NCBI GenBank assembly: GCA_003952965.2 | Contig: CM025852.1 | Coordinates: 24,898,574-24,962,573, forward strand | DNA: 64,000 bases | From: Morella rubra | Lineage: Eukaryota; Streptophyta; Magnoliopsida; Fagales; Myricaceae | Direction of reading: 5' to 3' | Part shown: positions 19,721 through 30,881 of the stretch, piece after piece | Layout of the letters: each line of letters begins with the position of its first letter | How positions within the stretch are numbered: the stretch's first letter is position 1 | Made by a program: the position numbers and the translations under genes | The notes under the pieces: generated by a model | The model's database searches: none | What the model saw: only the letters and a program-made list of their open reading frames with translations | Told to the model about the DNA's origin: nothing

Positions 19721-20553
19721 ACAGCTCTTGATTGTTAAATTGACAAAAAAGTTATACAGAAACTCGTTTGATGGGTGTTTACAAATGCCATTGTGAAGAA
19801 TATTTGCCTTGAATGAGAGGCGAGCAGCTCCCATAAAAGTGGGGACTTTCCAAATTGCTGCTATTAGATCCCCCTCGCAATTCCCTGCTTCTTCCCCATA
19901 TTCCCCCTCCCCCGTTTTTTCTATCTTCTTTCCTCTATATGTTTATTTTCCCCTCTCTCGTCGTCTCAATCTTGCTTTCTCTAGGGTTTCTTTTCCTGTT
20001 GAATTCACGTCTTCGCCTCAAGGAACCGACACAAGAAAATTTCTCTCTTGGGCACATGCCGCTGTGACCCAGGACGGTTAACGACTCTGCTAAGCCTCCG
20101 TGTGCAGAAATCTCTCTATCCATTTATTTACTTCTCCTTCTGCTCTTCTATTGTCGACGGATTCTTGCATAACACCATAGTAGAGGAATCGTAACTACTC
20201 TCGAACGATCAAAGTCCTTCGACGATTTGGGTCTAAGGTATGCCTCATGACTCGTTTTCCTACTTTATGGAATTTTGTTGTAAAAGTCAAGGATTTTGGT
20301 TGGGATTGATATTGGGAAGGTAGCCATGCTTGTTTTGTTACACATTCTTTATGTGTAGACTGCTCCTGTGCGTACGACAAGACTTTTTCTCATTTCTTTG
20401 GGTGAACTTCTTTTGTGGCTTGTGGAATCAGAAGCCAAGTTCAGAGAATGTGAGATTCTCTGGTTATTTGGTCACAATCATGATATGTTGCACTGATCTC
20501 TTGGTATTTGTTCATATGGCAGTTCAAAAGAACTGAGGCTTTACTCATACATA

Positions 20554-21250
20554 ATGGTTAATGCAATCAAAGGACTGTTCATTTCTTGGTAAGATATAAT
20601 TCACCTACTTGATGCATTGCAACTTATTTTGAGAGCTTGCTCAACAAAGGATACTGGGTTTAGTCGATCTCGTCTTGTTTTCTTGGATAATTAGGGAGCT
20701 TAAAACAGTTGATTGAAACGTCAAAAATCATTTGCGACTGTTCTTACTGCTCGGAATATGTTTGCTGCTTGCCTTTTTGCTTGGGATTTTTTTAGTTGAT
20801 CAATTTTGAGTGATCTAGAAATCTCTATTCCTCTTAAGAGTTGGGTTCTGATTTTAACTTTTTTGGTCTTCTGAAACCATCCTTTGCCTCTTGATCTAAT
20901 AATCTAATGGGTGAACAGAGAATATGAGTTTCATGCCCACGAGTGTGTTCTCTTTCTTTCTTCTTTCTTTCTTCTTCTTTTCCTTTTTTTTTGTTTTTTA
21001 AATGTTAGTGTTCTTCCCTCGTGAGTTGTCTCATTGTTTACTGAAAGAACCTTTCATGTATCTCTCTTGCAGCGACATACCTATGGCACAATTCATCATC
21101 AATATGAACGCTTCAATGCCTGCGTCACAGAAGTTCATAATATATGTCTTGGATAACACTCATCTCTTTGTGCAACCTCATGTCCCTGAAATGATACGAA
21201 GTGCCATGGCGGAGTTCAGGGACCAGAATTCCTACGAGAAGCCTGCTTGA
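20554..21250 (+). CDS. TFB5: General transcription and DNA repair factor IIH subunit TFB5
   Basis: Exons 20554-20588 and 21073-21250 encode 70 aa. It begins MVNAIKGLFISC, and the second exon reads DIPMAQFIINMNASMPASQK, FIIYVLDNTHLFVQPHV, then an Arg/Asp-rich end. This is the full length and pattern of the TFB5/TTDA (GTF2H5) family. TFB5 is the smallest TFIIH subunit. It binds the Tfb2/p52 subunit and stimulates the XPB translocase in nucleotide-excision repair and promoter opening, in the nucleus. Upstream, a UTR exon ends at 20236 (CTAAG|GTATGC) and the next begins at 20523 after 'atatggcag', so there is a 5'-UTR intron. The gene is intact and shares no operon-like arrangement with its neighbours. 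Confidence 0.95.
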
Positions 21251-22284
21251 CTCGATCTTTTCTTGCTTGTATCATTCTTATTAGAGATCGTTCCTAGATG
21301 AACATGAAAGCTGAAAACTTTCTCAACCAGAATATCTCACTAGTCATTTTTTGATGCTTTCAAATTTTCGTGTTGGATATGAATTCCATAGATGTTACTG
21401 CTGCCATTCTCCAAGTAATTGTATTTCGTTTCTGTAAGATGCTTGATGAATTTAAGTGTACTTTTTGCTGAATGATGCCTAGCCCCACGCTTCTAATCAG
21501 AAGTCCACTTGGTGGAGTTCAGTTTTATGTGAACCATGTTTTTCGGTCAAGTTTTTTGAACTGGCAGTAACATTTGTGACAACGAAACTGAAAGTCTGGT
21601 TCTAGTGCGTAGAAGAGTTGGGCCTATGAGTATCTGTCCACTTTTGATTATTCTTCATTATCGCGGGTCGCGGCCCTTAAAAGATATGTTACATTTTTGG
21701 GAGCCTACTGCTTCTGGAGCTTATTCGAACCTTTGCCGATGGGTAACCGTAGTTGAAACACTCCAACGTTACCCTCATCTTGGCGTGTTGCCATTCGTAT
21801 GTTTCCTAGGCGTGTGATAAATGTTTCTTCCAAATGGCAAATGCCTTAAAAGAGAATGGCTCAAATTTACTCTTTTTTTTTTGGAATAACGACGAAAATT
21901 CGGACATTTACTTACATGTATTAAGTTCGAACAGATCTAATCAATATCCGCATAAGTTAGTAAGTGATAGTTTGAATTTCTGAGCGTGTATCATATTCTC
22001 GAGGCCCTCCTATTGCCACTTGAGCTAGAGGTAAGGTTTTTTTAATAGGATTGAATCAAGAAATAAATTGACCATAAAGAAAAGAAAAGGTAGGAATGGC
22101 GTCCGTAATCAGGATTAGATCATATGTTACAATCGGGTGGTAGATCAATATCGACCCAACGGCTCAGATTATTCTAAGAGTACAGATTACAATACTACTA
22201 CCGGCACCATCTCTTCCTCCTCTATTTCCTAATCTACCCCACTCTGGATTTCTGAGAAATCTGCACTTCTTTCTCTCGCTGAAA

Positions 22285-25200
22285 ATGGCAGTCTCTCTTC
22301 ATACAACCGTTTCTACTCCTAGCCTTCAGCCCCCATCTAGAGCCTCTCGTCATCCCCCCAGGTTCTCTCTCTCTCTCTGTCGCTCGCTAGTACGGGTAGG
22401 AGGGGATATGAAATCAAACTTGTTTTTTAATTAATGATCTTTGTAATTTGACAGTTGTTCGACAAAGCTTTACTCAGGCCTAAAGCTTCAATCTTCAGGT
22501 ATGCTCACATTCGGTTCTATTTTTCGGGATTTCATCCACTCTCTCTTCTGCCAGTACCATTGTTCTTTATCATTCTTGTTGTTAGGTCCTTTTGGAGCTG
22601 GAATACCTAACGTGACTGCTGAATTCTATAGCAAAGTTAATACGAGCCTGCAACCCAGGTAATTGAATGCACTGTAATACGGGCTCGCTCCGTGTTACTG
22701 AAAGATTACTACGTATAACTGCTTCTGGATTGCCCGGAGCCTGGTAACTCTTTGTACTTTATCACTTGAAAGAATAGAAAGCAAGTAAATATATACGAAA
22801 CATATAAAATGCAGTTAATCCTGCTGTGAAAAAAGCGATATGGATGTTTGTTGTTCTTTGAAGGAGTTATTTTGAAGTTTAGGACTTTATGCTTCACCCT
22901 GGGATTTAACACCCGACGAAGAATATGTTAGTCTAGCTTTGACTTCTACAATTTTTCTCCATTGCGCTATTTAAAGTACATGTGTAATTCGATTTCCTTT
23001 CCTTTAGTTCTCTGATACGAAAGAAAATCTACTCTTTTTTGTGAAACTGGAATGGCAGGGATCAGCCTAAAGGTCTCTTATTGCTTTTTTGTAGTCACCG
23101 TGAAGTTGTTCTTCCTAGTTTTGGGTTTTATGCAGACAATGAAATCTTCATTTTCAAATATCCCACCGTCTAGAATGAGAAGCCCACTAGCAGGAGCCTG
23201 TATATTTGCTTCCGCAGTTTTTTTCTTTTTCCTTTCTTTCCTTGCAAGTGATAGTGATTGCTCACGCTTAGAAAAAAAAAGAGATAGTGATTGCTCACAG
23301 TTTGCCTTTTCCTGGATCCTGGATCCTAGATAGAGTGCTGTTTTTCACACCAAAGGAAATTTGTCTTTGGGAATGTGTTAAACTTGCCATCCCTGGACTG
23401 ACAGTTTCTTCCTTGCTCTTTTACCTAAAGGATGGCTTTTATCTTCAGTAGAAACTCATATGTGCAGCAGTTGTGGGTGCTTGACTACATAGATAAACGT
23501 TATATCTTGTGTAACTCCATGTTGCTTAATGCTGTAAAATCACCGACAAATTTCTTTGAAGTGAATAGGTATCTCTACTTTAGCAGTACACTCATCCTAT
23601 AGTCGGAAGTTTGAAACCTCCTCTCAAAATTCATTATTCTGTATGCCACTCTTATGGGATAATGCTTTCTGATAGTTCTTTTTTTATTTCTTCCATGATT
23701 ATTATTGTGCCCAAAGTTGATATGAGCAAATTTATATATTTTTGTTCAAATTTTCAGGAAAACTCTATTTTTGTTTAGCCTTCTTGAATGATGAGAATAA
23801 GTATTAATAATTTGCGTTCTCTCTCTCTTTTTTTTTTCCTTAAATTTTCTCTAGAGCTATGTAATTGCTAAAGTAATATGCTACTGCATGCATGATGTAT
23901 TTCTTTGTTTGCAGGACTCGTCACCATATAGCAATGCGAGGACGGGTTAGAATGAGTCCTATAGGGACACCAAGAGTGCCATACAGAACTCCTGGTGAGG
24001 GAAGTTGGCAATGGGTGGATCTGTGGAATGCCCTGGTCAGTCACTAAGCTAACTCTATGTCAAGCAAATAGTCAATTAATGTACAAATATAGAAGGATTT
24101 TTAATGTCGTAAGTATCATGGATACCATGCAAATATGGGGTTTGTCAAACCTCTTTCGTATCTCACCATTGAAGATTCTCCTCTATTAAAGACCAGAGAA
24201 AATTTTGTTGTGGGCCACAGAATCGATCCAAACGATCATAAATAAGCATCTCTTGATTTTAGATTATGGAATTTTTTATTGTCTTTTTCATACTATCCTG
24301 GCCATTTATTGTTGATGGTTTGACCACTTTTTCAAAATTTTGGCCTTGGAATTATTTTGTTGCACCAGATTGAACATGGATTGAGTGCCATTGCTCATCT
24401 GTTCAATATAACTTCCGTATCTAGATGTCAAATTTCCTTACTAAGTCTCTATCCACTGTCTAGTTGATTATATTTCTCAAGCAACTCACTGAAGTCCTGG
24501 GATGCAGTACCGAGAGCGTGTTATCTTCATTGGACAACATATAGACGAAGAGTTTAGCAATCAAATACTGGCAACAATGTTGTACCTTGACAGCGTTGAT
24601 AACTCCAAGAAGCTCTATATGTACATCAATGGTCCTGGTGGTGATGTGAGTTCCTTTTAAACAAGTCTTCTGCAATCAGAATCCTGCGTCTTTCTCCATA
24701 TTCTTGTTGCTTGTGAGATATTTTCCCTTGCTAAGAACTTGCTCTTTTGCAGCTTACTCCAAGCATGGCTATCTATGATACGATGCAGAGCTTGCAGAGT
24801 CCTGTTGGCACCCATTGTGTAGGCTATGCCTATAATCTAGCAGCCTTTCTTCTTGCAGCTGGAGAAAAGGTAATAGCTTTCTCCCTTAGAATCATTTGTA
24901 ACACCATTGTTGTAACACCCCTATCGGCAGATGATGAGGCTATAAACAGCCAATCAATGCTACTATGCCATCAGTGCAGGGGAGTTGGACTTACAATATA
25001 TGGATTTTGACCTGCACAATCAATGGTGAACAATGCTGGACAGTCCTTTCCTTTTTTCTGTTTATTGGTAGGACTATTTAGTGGGATGTTCTCATTTTCT
25101 TAAGCATCCGAAAGAACTGCTTTGGTAGAATTGTGTGATTATCTAATTGGGATATTCTCGATTAGAGTCTGTTGCTTCCACATTTGTACTGTTATCATTA

Positions 25201-26253
25201 ACCCCCATAGCCCATTGCATTGACGGAACATATTTTTGTTTGGATAATGTTGTTAGATTGCCTTGAACGTTGCACTAATCCTGTTCTAATGGCCTAAGAT
25301 AACATGCTTAGAAGTAGTGAGGAAGGATATGCTAAATAGGAAGGAGACATGCAGAAGTGGTGAAATTGATTAATTAGTGAGGATTGATGCTGTGGATTTC
25401 AATTTTAGAGATAAGTGGTACTTGAGTTTATTTGATTATAATATGCTCTTTGTATAACTTGCATTCATCTTTTATAACTATAATGCTTGATCTCTGAAGA
25501 TAATCCTTTATTTTTCAAAATTCTTTGCTTTCAAAGGGTACCCGCTTTGCAATGCCTCTTTCAAGAATTGCACTACAATCTCCTGCTGGAGCTGCTCGTG
25601 GTCAGGTATGACTGCATACTTCTCTTTCCCTGTATATCTTTTGTAGATACATTTTGTGTTTGTACCGTTGAATTTTCATACACGTATTAAATCATCTGTC
25701 AGGCTGATGATATTCGTAACGAAGCAGATGAGCTTCTAAGGATCAGAGATTACCTTTTTAATGAGTTGGCTAAGAAAACAGGCCAGCCTGTTGAGAAGGT
25801 TGGTTTTCTCGTCCCTAAAAAACCTACATTGTCCTTTTGGCTGCTTATTTTGATACTTGCAAAAGATAGATTCATACTTTTGAAATTAACGGCTGTTAGA
25901 AGCTTAAGCTTCTGGAAGTTCATATACCAACTTTCATATTCTGTATGAACAAAAGTGTGCTTGTGAATCCTCGTTGGCCTTTTCTTTTATTCTCTTGTCT
26001 TGCGAATTTCTTTTCTTCTGAAGAGTACATCTTTCTTAATTTATTGATACAAAAGACTGTCATTATGAATATATGGAGTATGAGCTTAAAAATCTATACT
26101 AATCGATGTGTGCAGATCAACAAAGACTTGAGCAGGATGAAACGCTTTAATGCTCAGGAGGCTCTTGAATACGGGCTAATTGATCGAATTGCCAGGCCAC
26201 CGCGTATTAAGGCCGACGCACCTCCCAAGGAGGCTGGAACAGGGCTTGGTTAG
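22285..26253 (+). CDS. CLPR2: Chloroplast Clp protease subunit ClpR2 (non-catalytic)
   Basis: Nine exons: 22285-22361, 22455-22498, 22586-22658, 23915-24035, 24508-24645, 24753-24869, 25537-25605, 25703-25798, 26116-26253. They join in frame to 290 aa. Residues 1 to about 60 are a Ser/Thr/Arg-rich chloroplast transit peptide. The ClpP fold follows ([58 protein letters not shown]). The catalytic triad is absent, as expected for ClpR: the Ser position is Asn179 (GYAYNLAA), the His position is Gln204 (IALQSP), and the Asp position is not acidic (SRMKRFNA). ClpR2 sits in the ClpR ring (ClpP1, R1-R4) of the stromal ClpPR core and is needed for its assembly. The sequence pattern fits ClpR2 better than R1, R3 or R4. 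Confidence 0.95.
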
Positions 26254-26267
26254 TCTACATACCCATA

Positions 26268-26312
26268 TTTAAGGCTTACGCACCAAGGATGCAGGAGCAG
26301 GGCTTGGTTAGT
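26268..26312 (+). repeat. Degenerate copy of the CLPR2 3' coding end
   Basis: Fifteen bases after the CLPR2 stop, 'taaggcttacgcaccaagga...gcaggagcagggcttggttagt' repeats the final codons of the gene ('taaggccgacgcacctccca...gctggaacagggcttggttagt', 26206-26254) with small gaps. It looks like a local tandem duplication within the 3' UTR. Confidence 0.7.
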
Positions 26313-26381
26313 GTGTTGTTGCCCGAAATTGTTGTTTTCTTGTAGACAGGTATAATTGGCTAGGTAGGATGGTTTCACAGA

Positions 26382-26549
26382 TAGGGGTGCTCATTTGCAC
26401 CGGCGGTGACGGTTTTTTTAACCGCTACCGTAATCGGCAAGGGCGGTTATTGTGCTTAGTGGTGCGGTGGCGGTGTCAAAAATATGTGATTACGGTGACA
26501 GTTTTATTTTTTGCCAAACCATCGCTTACACTATCGTTAACTACCCCTA
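26382..26549. mobile_element. hAT-like MITE, 168 bp
   Basis: Ends are TAGGGGTG... and ...CTACCCCTA, an inverted pair typical of small hAT elements. The interior is rich in 'ggcggtgacggtt / aaccgctaccg' motifs. Related sequence recurs at about 26870-27040 and 27830-28005. No convincing 8-bp target duplication was seen. Confidence 0.5.
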
Positions 26550-28345
26550 GTTGATACATGATTATTTTATGTGAACATTACTTTTTGTTAGGCTGAGACT
26601 TTTATTAAACTTTAGTCGACTTTTGAACAGCTTTATTATAGGTTTGTTATGAATATTAATGAATTATGATATTATGTTTGAAATAGGTTATGATATTTTG
26701 TCCATTTTAATATGATGATTGATTATATATTGTAAATGATATATTTTGGTTGCTTATAATATTATGGTATAATGGTTTAATGGTAAGAAAAAAAGCCTAA
26801 AGAAATAGCACTAGTGAAAAAAATGAAAACCAAAAAAAAATCTATTTTTTTTATCCCAACGGTTACACGATTTAAGTGGTTATCGTATAACCATTACCGT
26901 TAATACCGTCAGCTGCAATGATGGTTATTGTGCGTTAGCGGTGCGGTGGTGGTAGTAAATATGTGATTCTGTCAATTATGATGACGGTGATGGTTTTTGC
27001 CAAACCGTCACCTACTCTACCACTAACCCACCCTATTCACAAAAGTATGAATTCCAGTGATGATTTTGAACTTTTCAATAAAGATCTCCTTTTCTACCTT
27101 TCTTGTCAGCATAATTCTTCATCTTCATCATTCCATATGCCTCATGCAAGTTTTGAACTGATAACAAATTCTGTTCTATTGTTTGAGATAACATGTTTTA
27201 CAATGTGTTGCCAAATGGCTTAATAAGATTAACATTCACATTGTATATCATTGAGAAAATAGCTTCCATTGTATTGAATAATTCGAAATGCTAAGAAATA
27301 AAAAAAAAAAAGAGAAACATAGTTTGAGTCTCCATACAATTTAAATAGGGTTTAACAACAACTACTATTATTGACATATTGAAACTACGACAGCTTACAG
27401 TTATTTGTTATGAACAAACCATCGCTTACACTATCGCTAACTACCCCTAGTTGATACTTGAGATGATTATTGATTATGTGACATACTTTTGTTAGGCTTT
27501 TATTAGAATATGTTTGTTGGTTTATGTAATGTTTGAGACTTTTATTAAACTTTAGTCTTTATATTTGAATATGATATTATGTTGGACTTTTGAACAGCTT
27601 ATTATATTTGTTATGATTATTAATGATTATGATATTATGTTTGAATAGGTTATGATATTTGTCCATTTAATATGATTATTGATTATTATATTTAAATGAT
27701 TATATTTGTTGCTTATATATAGGTATCAAATGGTCTTAATGGTAAAAAAAAAGCCTAAGAAAATAGCACAAAATAGTGAAAAAAATGAAAAAACCCAAAA
27801 AAAAATCTATTTTTTTTATCCCAACGGTTACACGATTTAAGTGGTTATCGTATAACCATTACCGTTAATACCGTCAGCTGCAATGATGGTTATTGTGCGT
27901 TAGCGGTGCGGTGGTGGTAGTAAATATGTGATTCTGTCAATTATGATGACGGTGATGGTTTTTGCCAAACCGTCACCTACTCTACCACTAACCCACCCTA
28001 TTCACAAAAGTATGAATTCCAGTGATGATTTTGAACTTTTCAATAAAGATCTCCTTTTCTACCTTTCTTGTCAGCATAATTCTTCATCTTCATCATTCCA
28101 TATGCCTCATGCAAGTTTTGAACTGATAACAAATTCTGCTTTCTATTGTAACTTGAGATAAACATGTGATATTACAATGTGTTGCAAATGGCTTAATAAG
28201 ATTACCATTCACATTGTATATCATTGAGCAAAAAATAGCTTCCATTGTATTAAATTCGAAATGCTAAGAAAAAAAAAAAAAGAGAAACATCAGTTTGAGT
28301 CCTCTAACTATTAATACAATTTTAAATAGGGGTTTAAACTATAAC
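26515..28345 (+). repeat. Tandem duplication, ~0.9-kb unit, downstream of CLPR2
   Basis: Copy A (about 26515-27400) and copy B (about 27415-28345) share the same order of blocks; the offset grows from about 900 to 965 bases. The part 26860-27180 is essentially identical to 27825-28140 over some 300 bases, while the part before it differs mainly by one-base gaps or extra bases every 10-30 nt. Matching open frames (26963-27223 and 27928-28161) are a by-product and look non-coding. Confidence 0.8.
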
Positions 28346-28584
28346 CTTTGACATATTGAGCTTACGAATTACTAGATTTCATCAATTTACACCTTTAAAA
28401 AATATTCAACGATCAAACTCATACCATGTGTGTTGTGAATGAGCCACGTGGCACGATTTTAACCCTCAAATTTTATTTCATGGCGCAATTTGATTAATCG
28501 TGAAAGTTAAATGGCTCAATGTGTCAAGTTGATTATTTAGACCTCTATTTAAAATTGCATTAATAGTTAAAGGGTTCAAAGTGA
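28290..28584. mobile_element. Palindromic MITE with ~65-bp inverted repeats
   Basis: The left arm 'agtttgagtcctctaacta...aatacaattttaaatagggg...ttgacatattgag' is mirrored by the right arm (read in reverse: 'cactttgaaccctttaacta...aatgcaattttaaatagagg...ttgacacattgag'). The interior is non-coding. A piece of the left arm also appears in copy A of the preceding duplication (27326-27390). A long-TIR MITE, possibly Mutator-like. Confidence 0.65.
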
Positions 28585-28821
28585 CTTTTTCCCATAAAAA
28601 AAAAAGTTGGAAACAATGAAATACTAATTAAGAGCTAGTGTTACATCATATCTACTTAAGATTTGAAAATACCAATGTGTTATACATAAAAGTGAACCGG
28701 CACGTAAATAAGAGAGAAGAATACAATGGTGAATATTCCCCATCAAAAAAAGGGGAATTCATAAATGAAGACAAGAACCTAACGGGCTATTATGCTTCAT
28801 GCTCATGACAGGCCAGCCAAA

Positions 28822-29310
28822 TCAGAGTTGGTTGCAATAAATCTCCCGTAATCTCTCTTTCCTCCATTCTTCATTCATCTTAGCAATAAAGCTTTCTATT
28901 CTAATGTTCAAATGCGTGTCATCTTCTTCATCTTGCCAAAAGATATCATCATCACTACTGCTATCGTCGTCATCATCTTCATCGTAACCATCCGAACCGC
29001 AAAATTCCTCATCCTCATCATCCTCACTGTAGTCACCAATGTCGTTTGTTTTAGCTTCCTCCCGTTCCTCCTCCCCCTCATAGACAGAGAACAAGGGAGG
29101 CCAAACCCCATCTACTTCTTCCGAAGAAAATGGTCTGTAATTTCCAAACAGGAGGAAAACAATTATTGTGTTAAAAACTGAAAACAGAAGAAGAGGACTA
29201 GATAAGAATCCATGAAGCTTGTGTTGTTGAAGGTTTGATGAACGTAATTGCAGGAGCAGAATGGCCGCCAAACCCAGAGCTACAGGTATCAGTATCTGTA
29301 CAAATTTCAT
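28822..29310 (-). CDS. DUF761 membrane protein (cotton-fibre-expressed-protein type)
   Basis: A single-exon gene of 162 aa starting MKFVQ. Residues 6-20 and 36-55 are hydrophobic and likely span the membrane, as in plant DUF4408/DUF761 proteins. Residues 76-131 are strongly acidic (Glu/Asp/Ser runs). Residues 136-156 (NIRIESFIAKMNEEWRKERL) form the C-terminal DUF761 signature with its F-I-x-x-x-N-E-E-W-R core. The molecular function of the family is not established; members are often responsive to growth or stress. A TATA box lies 69 bases before the ATG, so the 5' UTR should be very short. Intact, and the only gene between CLPR2 and the AHL gene that I trust. Confidence 0.8.
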   Translation of the reverse strand: MKFVQILIPVALGLAAILLLQLRSSNLQQHKLHGFLSSPLLLFSVFNTIIVFLLFGNYRPFSSEEVDGVWPPLFSVYEGEEEREEAKTNDIGDYSEDDEDEEFCGSDGYDEDDDDDSSSDDDIFWQDEEDDTHLNIRIESFIAKMNEEWRKERLREIYCNQL

Positions 29311-29378
29311 TCCCTGATATACAAGATGTGTAATATTTGTGGTTTTGGTTTGTGTGGTCCTTTCGTGAAGGAGAGAAC

Positions 29379-29386
29379 TATTTATA
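29379..29386 (-). promoter_or_regulatory. TATA box of the DUF761 gene
   Basis: TATAAATA on the minus strand, 69 bases upstream of the start codon at 29310. This predicts transcription start around 29350. Confidence 0.6.
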
Positions 29387-29811
29387 GGCTTAGTTCAAAT
29401 AATCATTTCGAAAGTGGCTTTCTTGGAGATTTGAATGAAGTATGGAAGTAGTATACCATTTTTACGTGGAAATTCAGTAAGCATAACTCGTGAAGGAATA
29501 AAATACTTTCAAGCATAATATATACCCTGAAATTTCCTACTTTTTGTTTTGTTTTACCAGGTCAGTAACCATCTGGCGGCCGTTGTGCGTGCAGACAAAA
29601 TGTCTTGAGCTCCAAGCATCTTCTTTCGAATTGGCTATTTAGGAAGTAAACTAAGAATAGAATAAAACTAGCCCAATTGAGAAACCTTGCACAGTTGATC
29701 CAATCAAGCCCAACCAAATCCTTTTTCTTTTTTTTTTAATGCCTTTAAAATAAAATGATTTTTGACATGTTAATCTTAACCCACAAAGGGGATCAAGATA
29801 CAAGCCCCAGG

Positions 29812-30090
29812 TTAAAAAAACAATTTATGAAAACTATAGGTGTCCGTGCAACTTATGGCAACTTTACCGTCAGACCAAGGTTGAATTGTACTTGGGTGAC
29901 GAAAAGTAGGTAACTCAAATAGTGCAATTTTTGGGAAATTTCCTTGCGCCTTTTGGTTCAGTTCATAAACCTCGCTGGAGTTCTGGAAGTAGAATCCTTC
30001 AAGAGGAATATTAACAAGTGATGGAAATCTCTGGGAAGTATCTGAATCCGATGACTTAGTAAATGATCCGACTAAGCGGAACCTCTCTAT
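29812..30090 (-). other. Unassigned open frame, protein-like, without ATG
   Basis: On the minus strand a 92-codon frame runs from an upstream TGA (30091-30093) to TAA (29812-29814). It has normal amino-acid composition (for example LVNIPLEGFYFQNSSEVYEL, GNFPKIALFELPTFRHP) but no start codon. A possible splice acceptor ('ctgaatag') lies at its beginning. It could be a last exon or a decayed gene fragment. I recognise no family and cannot connect it to a donor exon. Confidence 0.3.
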
Positions 30091-30093
30091 TCA

Positions 30094-30881
30094 GAAAGTC
30101 AAGCTTATATCTTTCTTAACAATGGAGGCAGAACTGAGATGGATATTGCAAACATCGTTTTCCCCAGTGACACCTTTCGTATGAAATATTGGGGTCCATG
30201 ACATAACACCCAGATCCGTTGATGATTAGATAATAGATCCACTTTGTCACTGGATATTGCAAGCATCGTTTTCCTGTTATTGGTCGAAACTGATTGATTG
30301 ACTGACGACATGTATATGTGTCGGTTTGAGCTTTCTAAATGACGTGTCTGCGTTGTTGACCCTGTCTCGGGCAATAGCTCTGGAACTCTGTTTACAATTA
30401 TTTTCTGATATTCAAGACACAGCTCAAGCTGTTTGCCAGAGTTACCATTCTAGAGGCAGGCAAACTGCGTATCTGTGTTACCGAACGTTACAAGTAAATC
30501 GGAGGCTTCTAGGAAACACGCAACTACTTCATTAACAATGGCAAACAATTGGAGACGTGAGTTACGAATGTCTAAAACAGCTTTAAAATCACAACCATCA
30601 ATCGAAAAAGGTCGGTCCGGGCGTGGATATTACATCAAGCTACTCTACATGACACAACAGCGGCAACAGAAGCTTACACTCAGCTAACTAATATAACTAC
30701 TACTACTGCCTAAAAGGAAGGAGGAAATACCTGATGGAAAACAACGTGCTGGTACTAATATATTGTCGATAAGTTCACAGACCAAATAACAACAGGGAAG
30801 AGAGAGCCAACTAATCGAGTTCGATTGCCAATGTGGTCAGTAACAATCCTCATACTGCACAACTCTGTGAGGTCCATCATA
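30094..30881. other. Spacer upstream of the DUF761 gene and downstream of the AHL gene
   Basis: No gene recognised. The part next to 30882 should contain the 3' UTR of the AHL gene, which lies on the minus strand. The short open frames here are unremarkable. Confidence 0.4.

Noticed and set aside
26963-28161. Two nearly identical short ORFs (86 and 77 codons) starting MILSIMMTVMVFAKPSPTLP.
   Set aside because: They lie in duplicated hAT-like sequence, have no conserved domain, and are explained by the tandem duplication.
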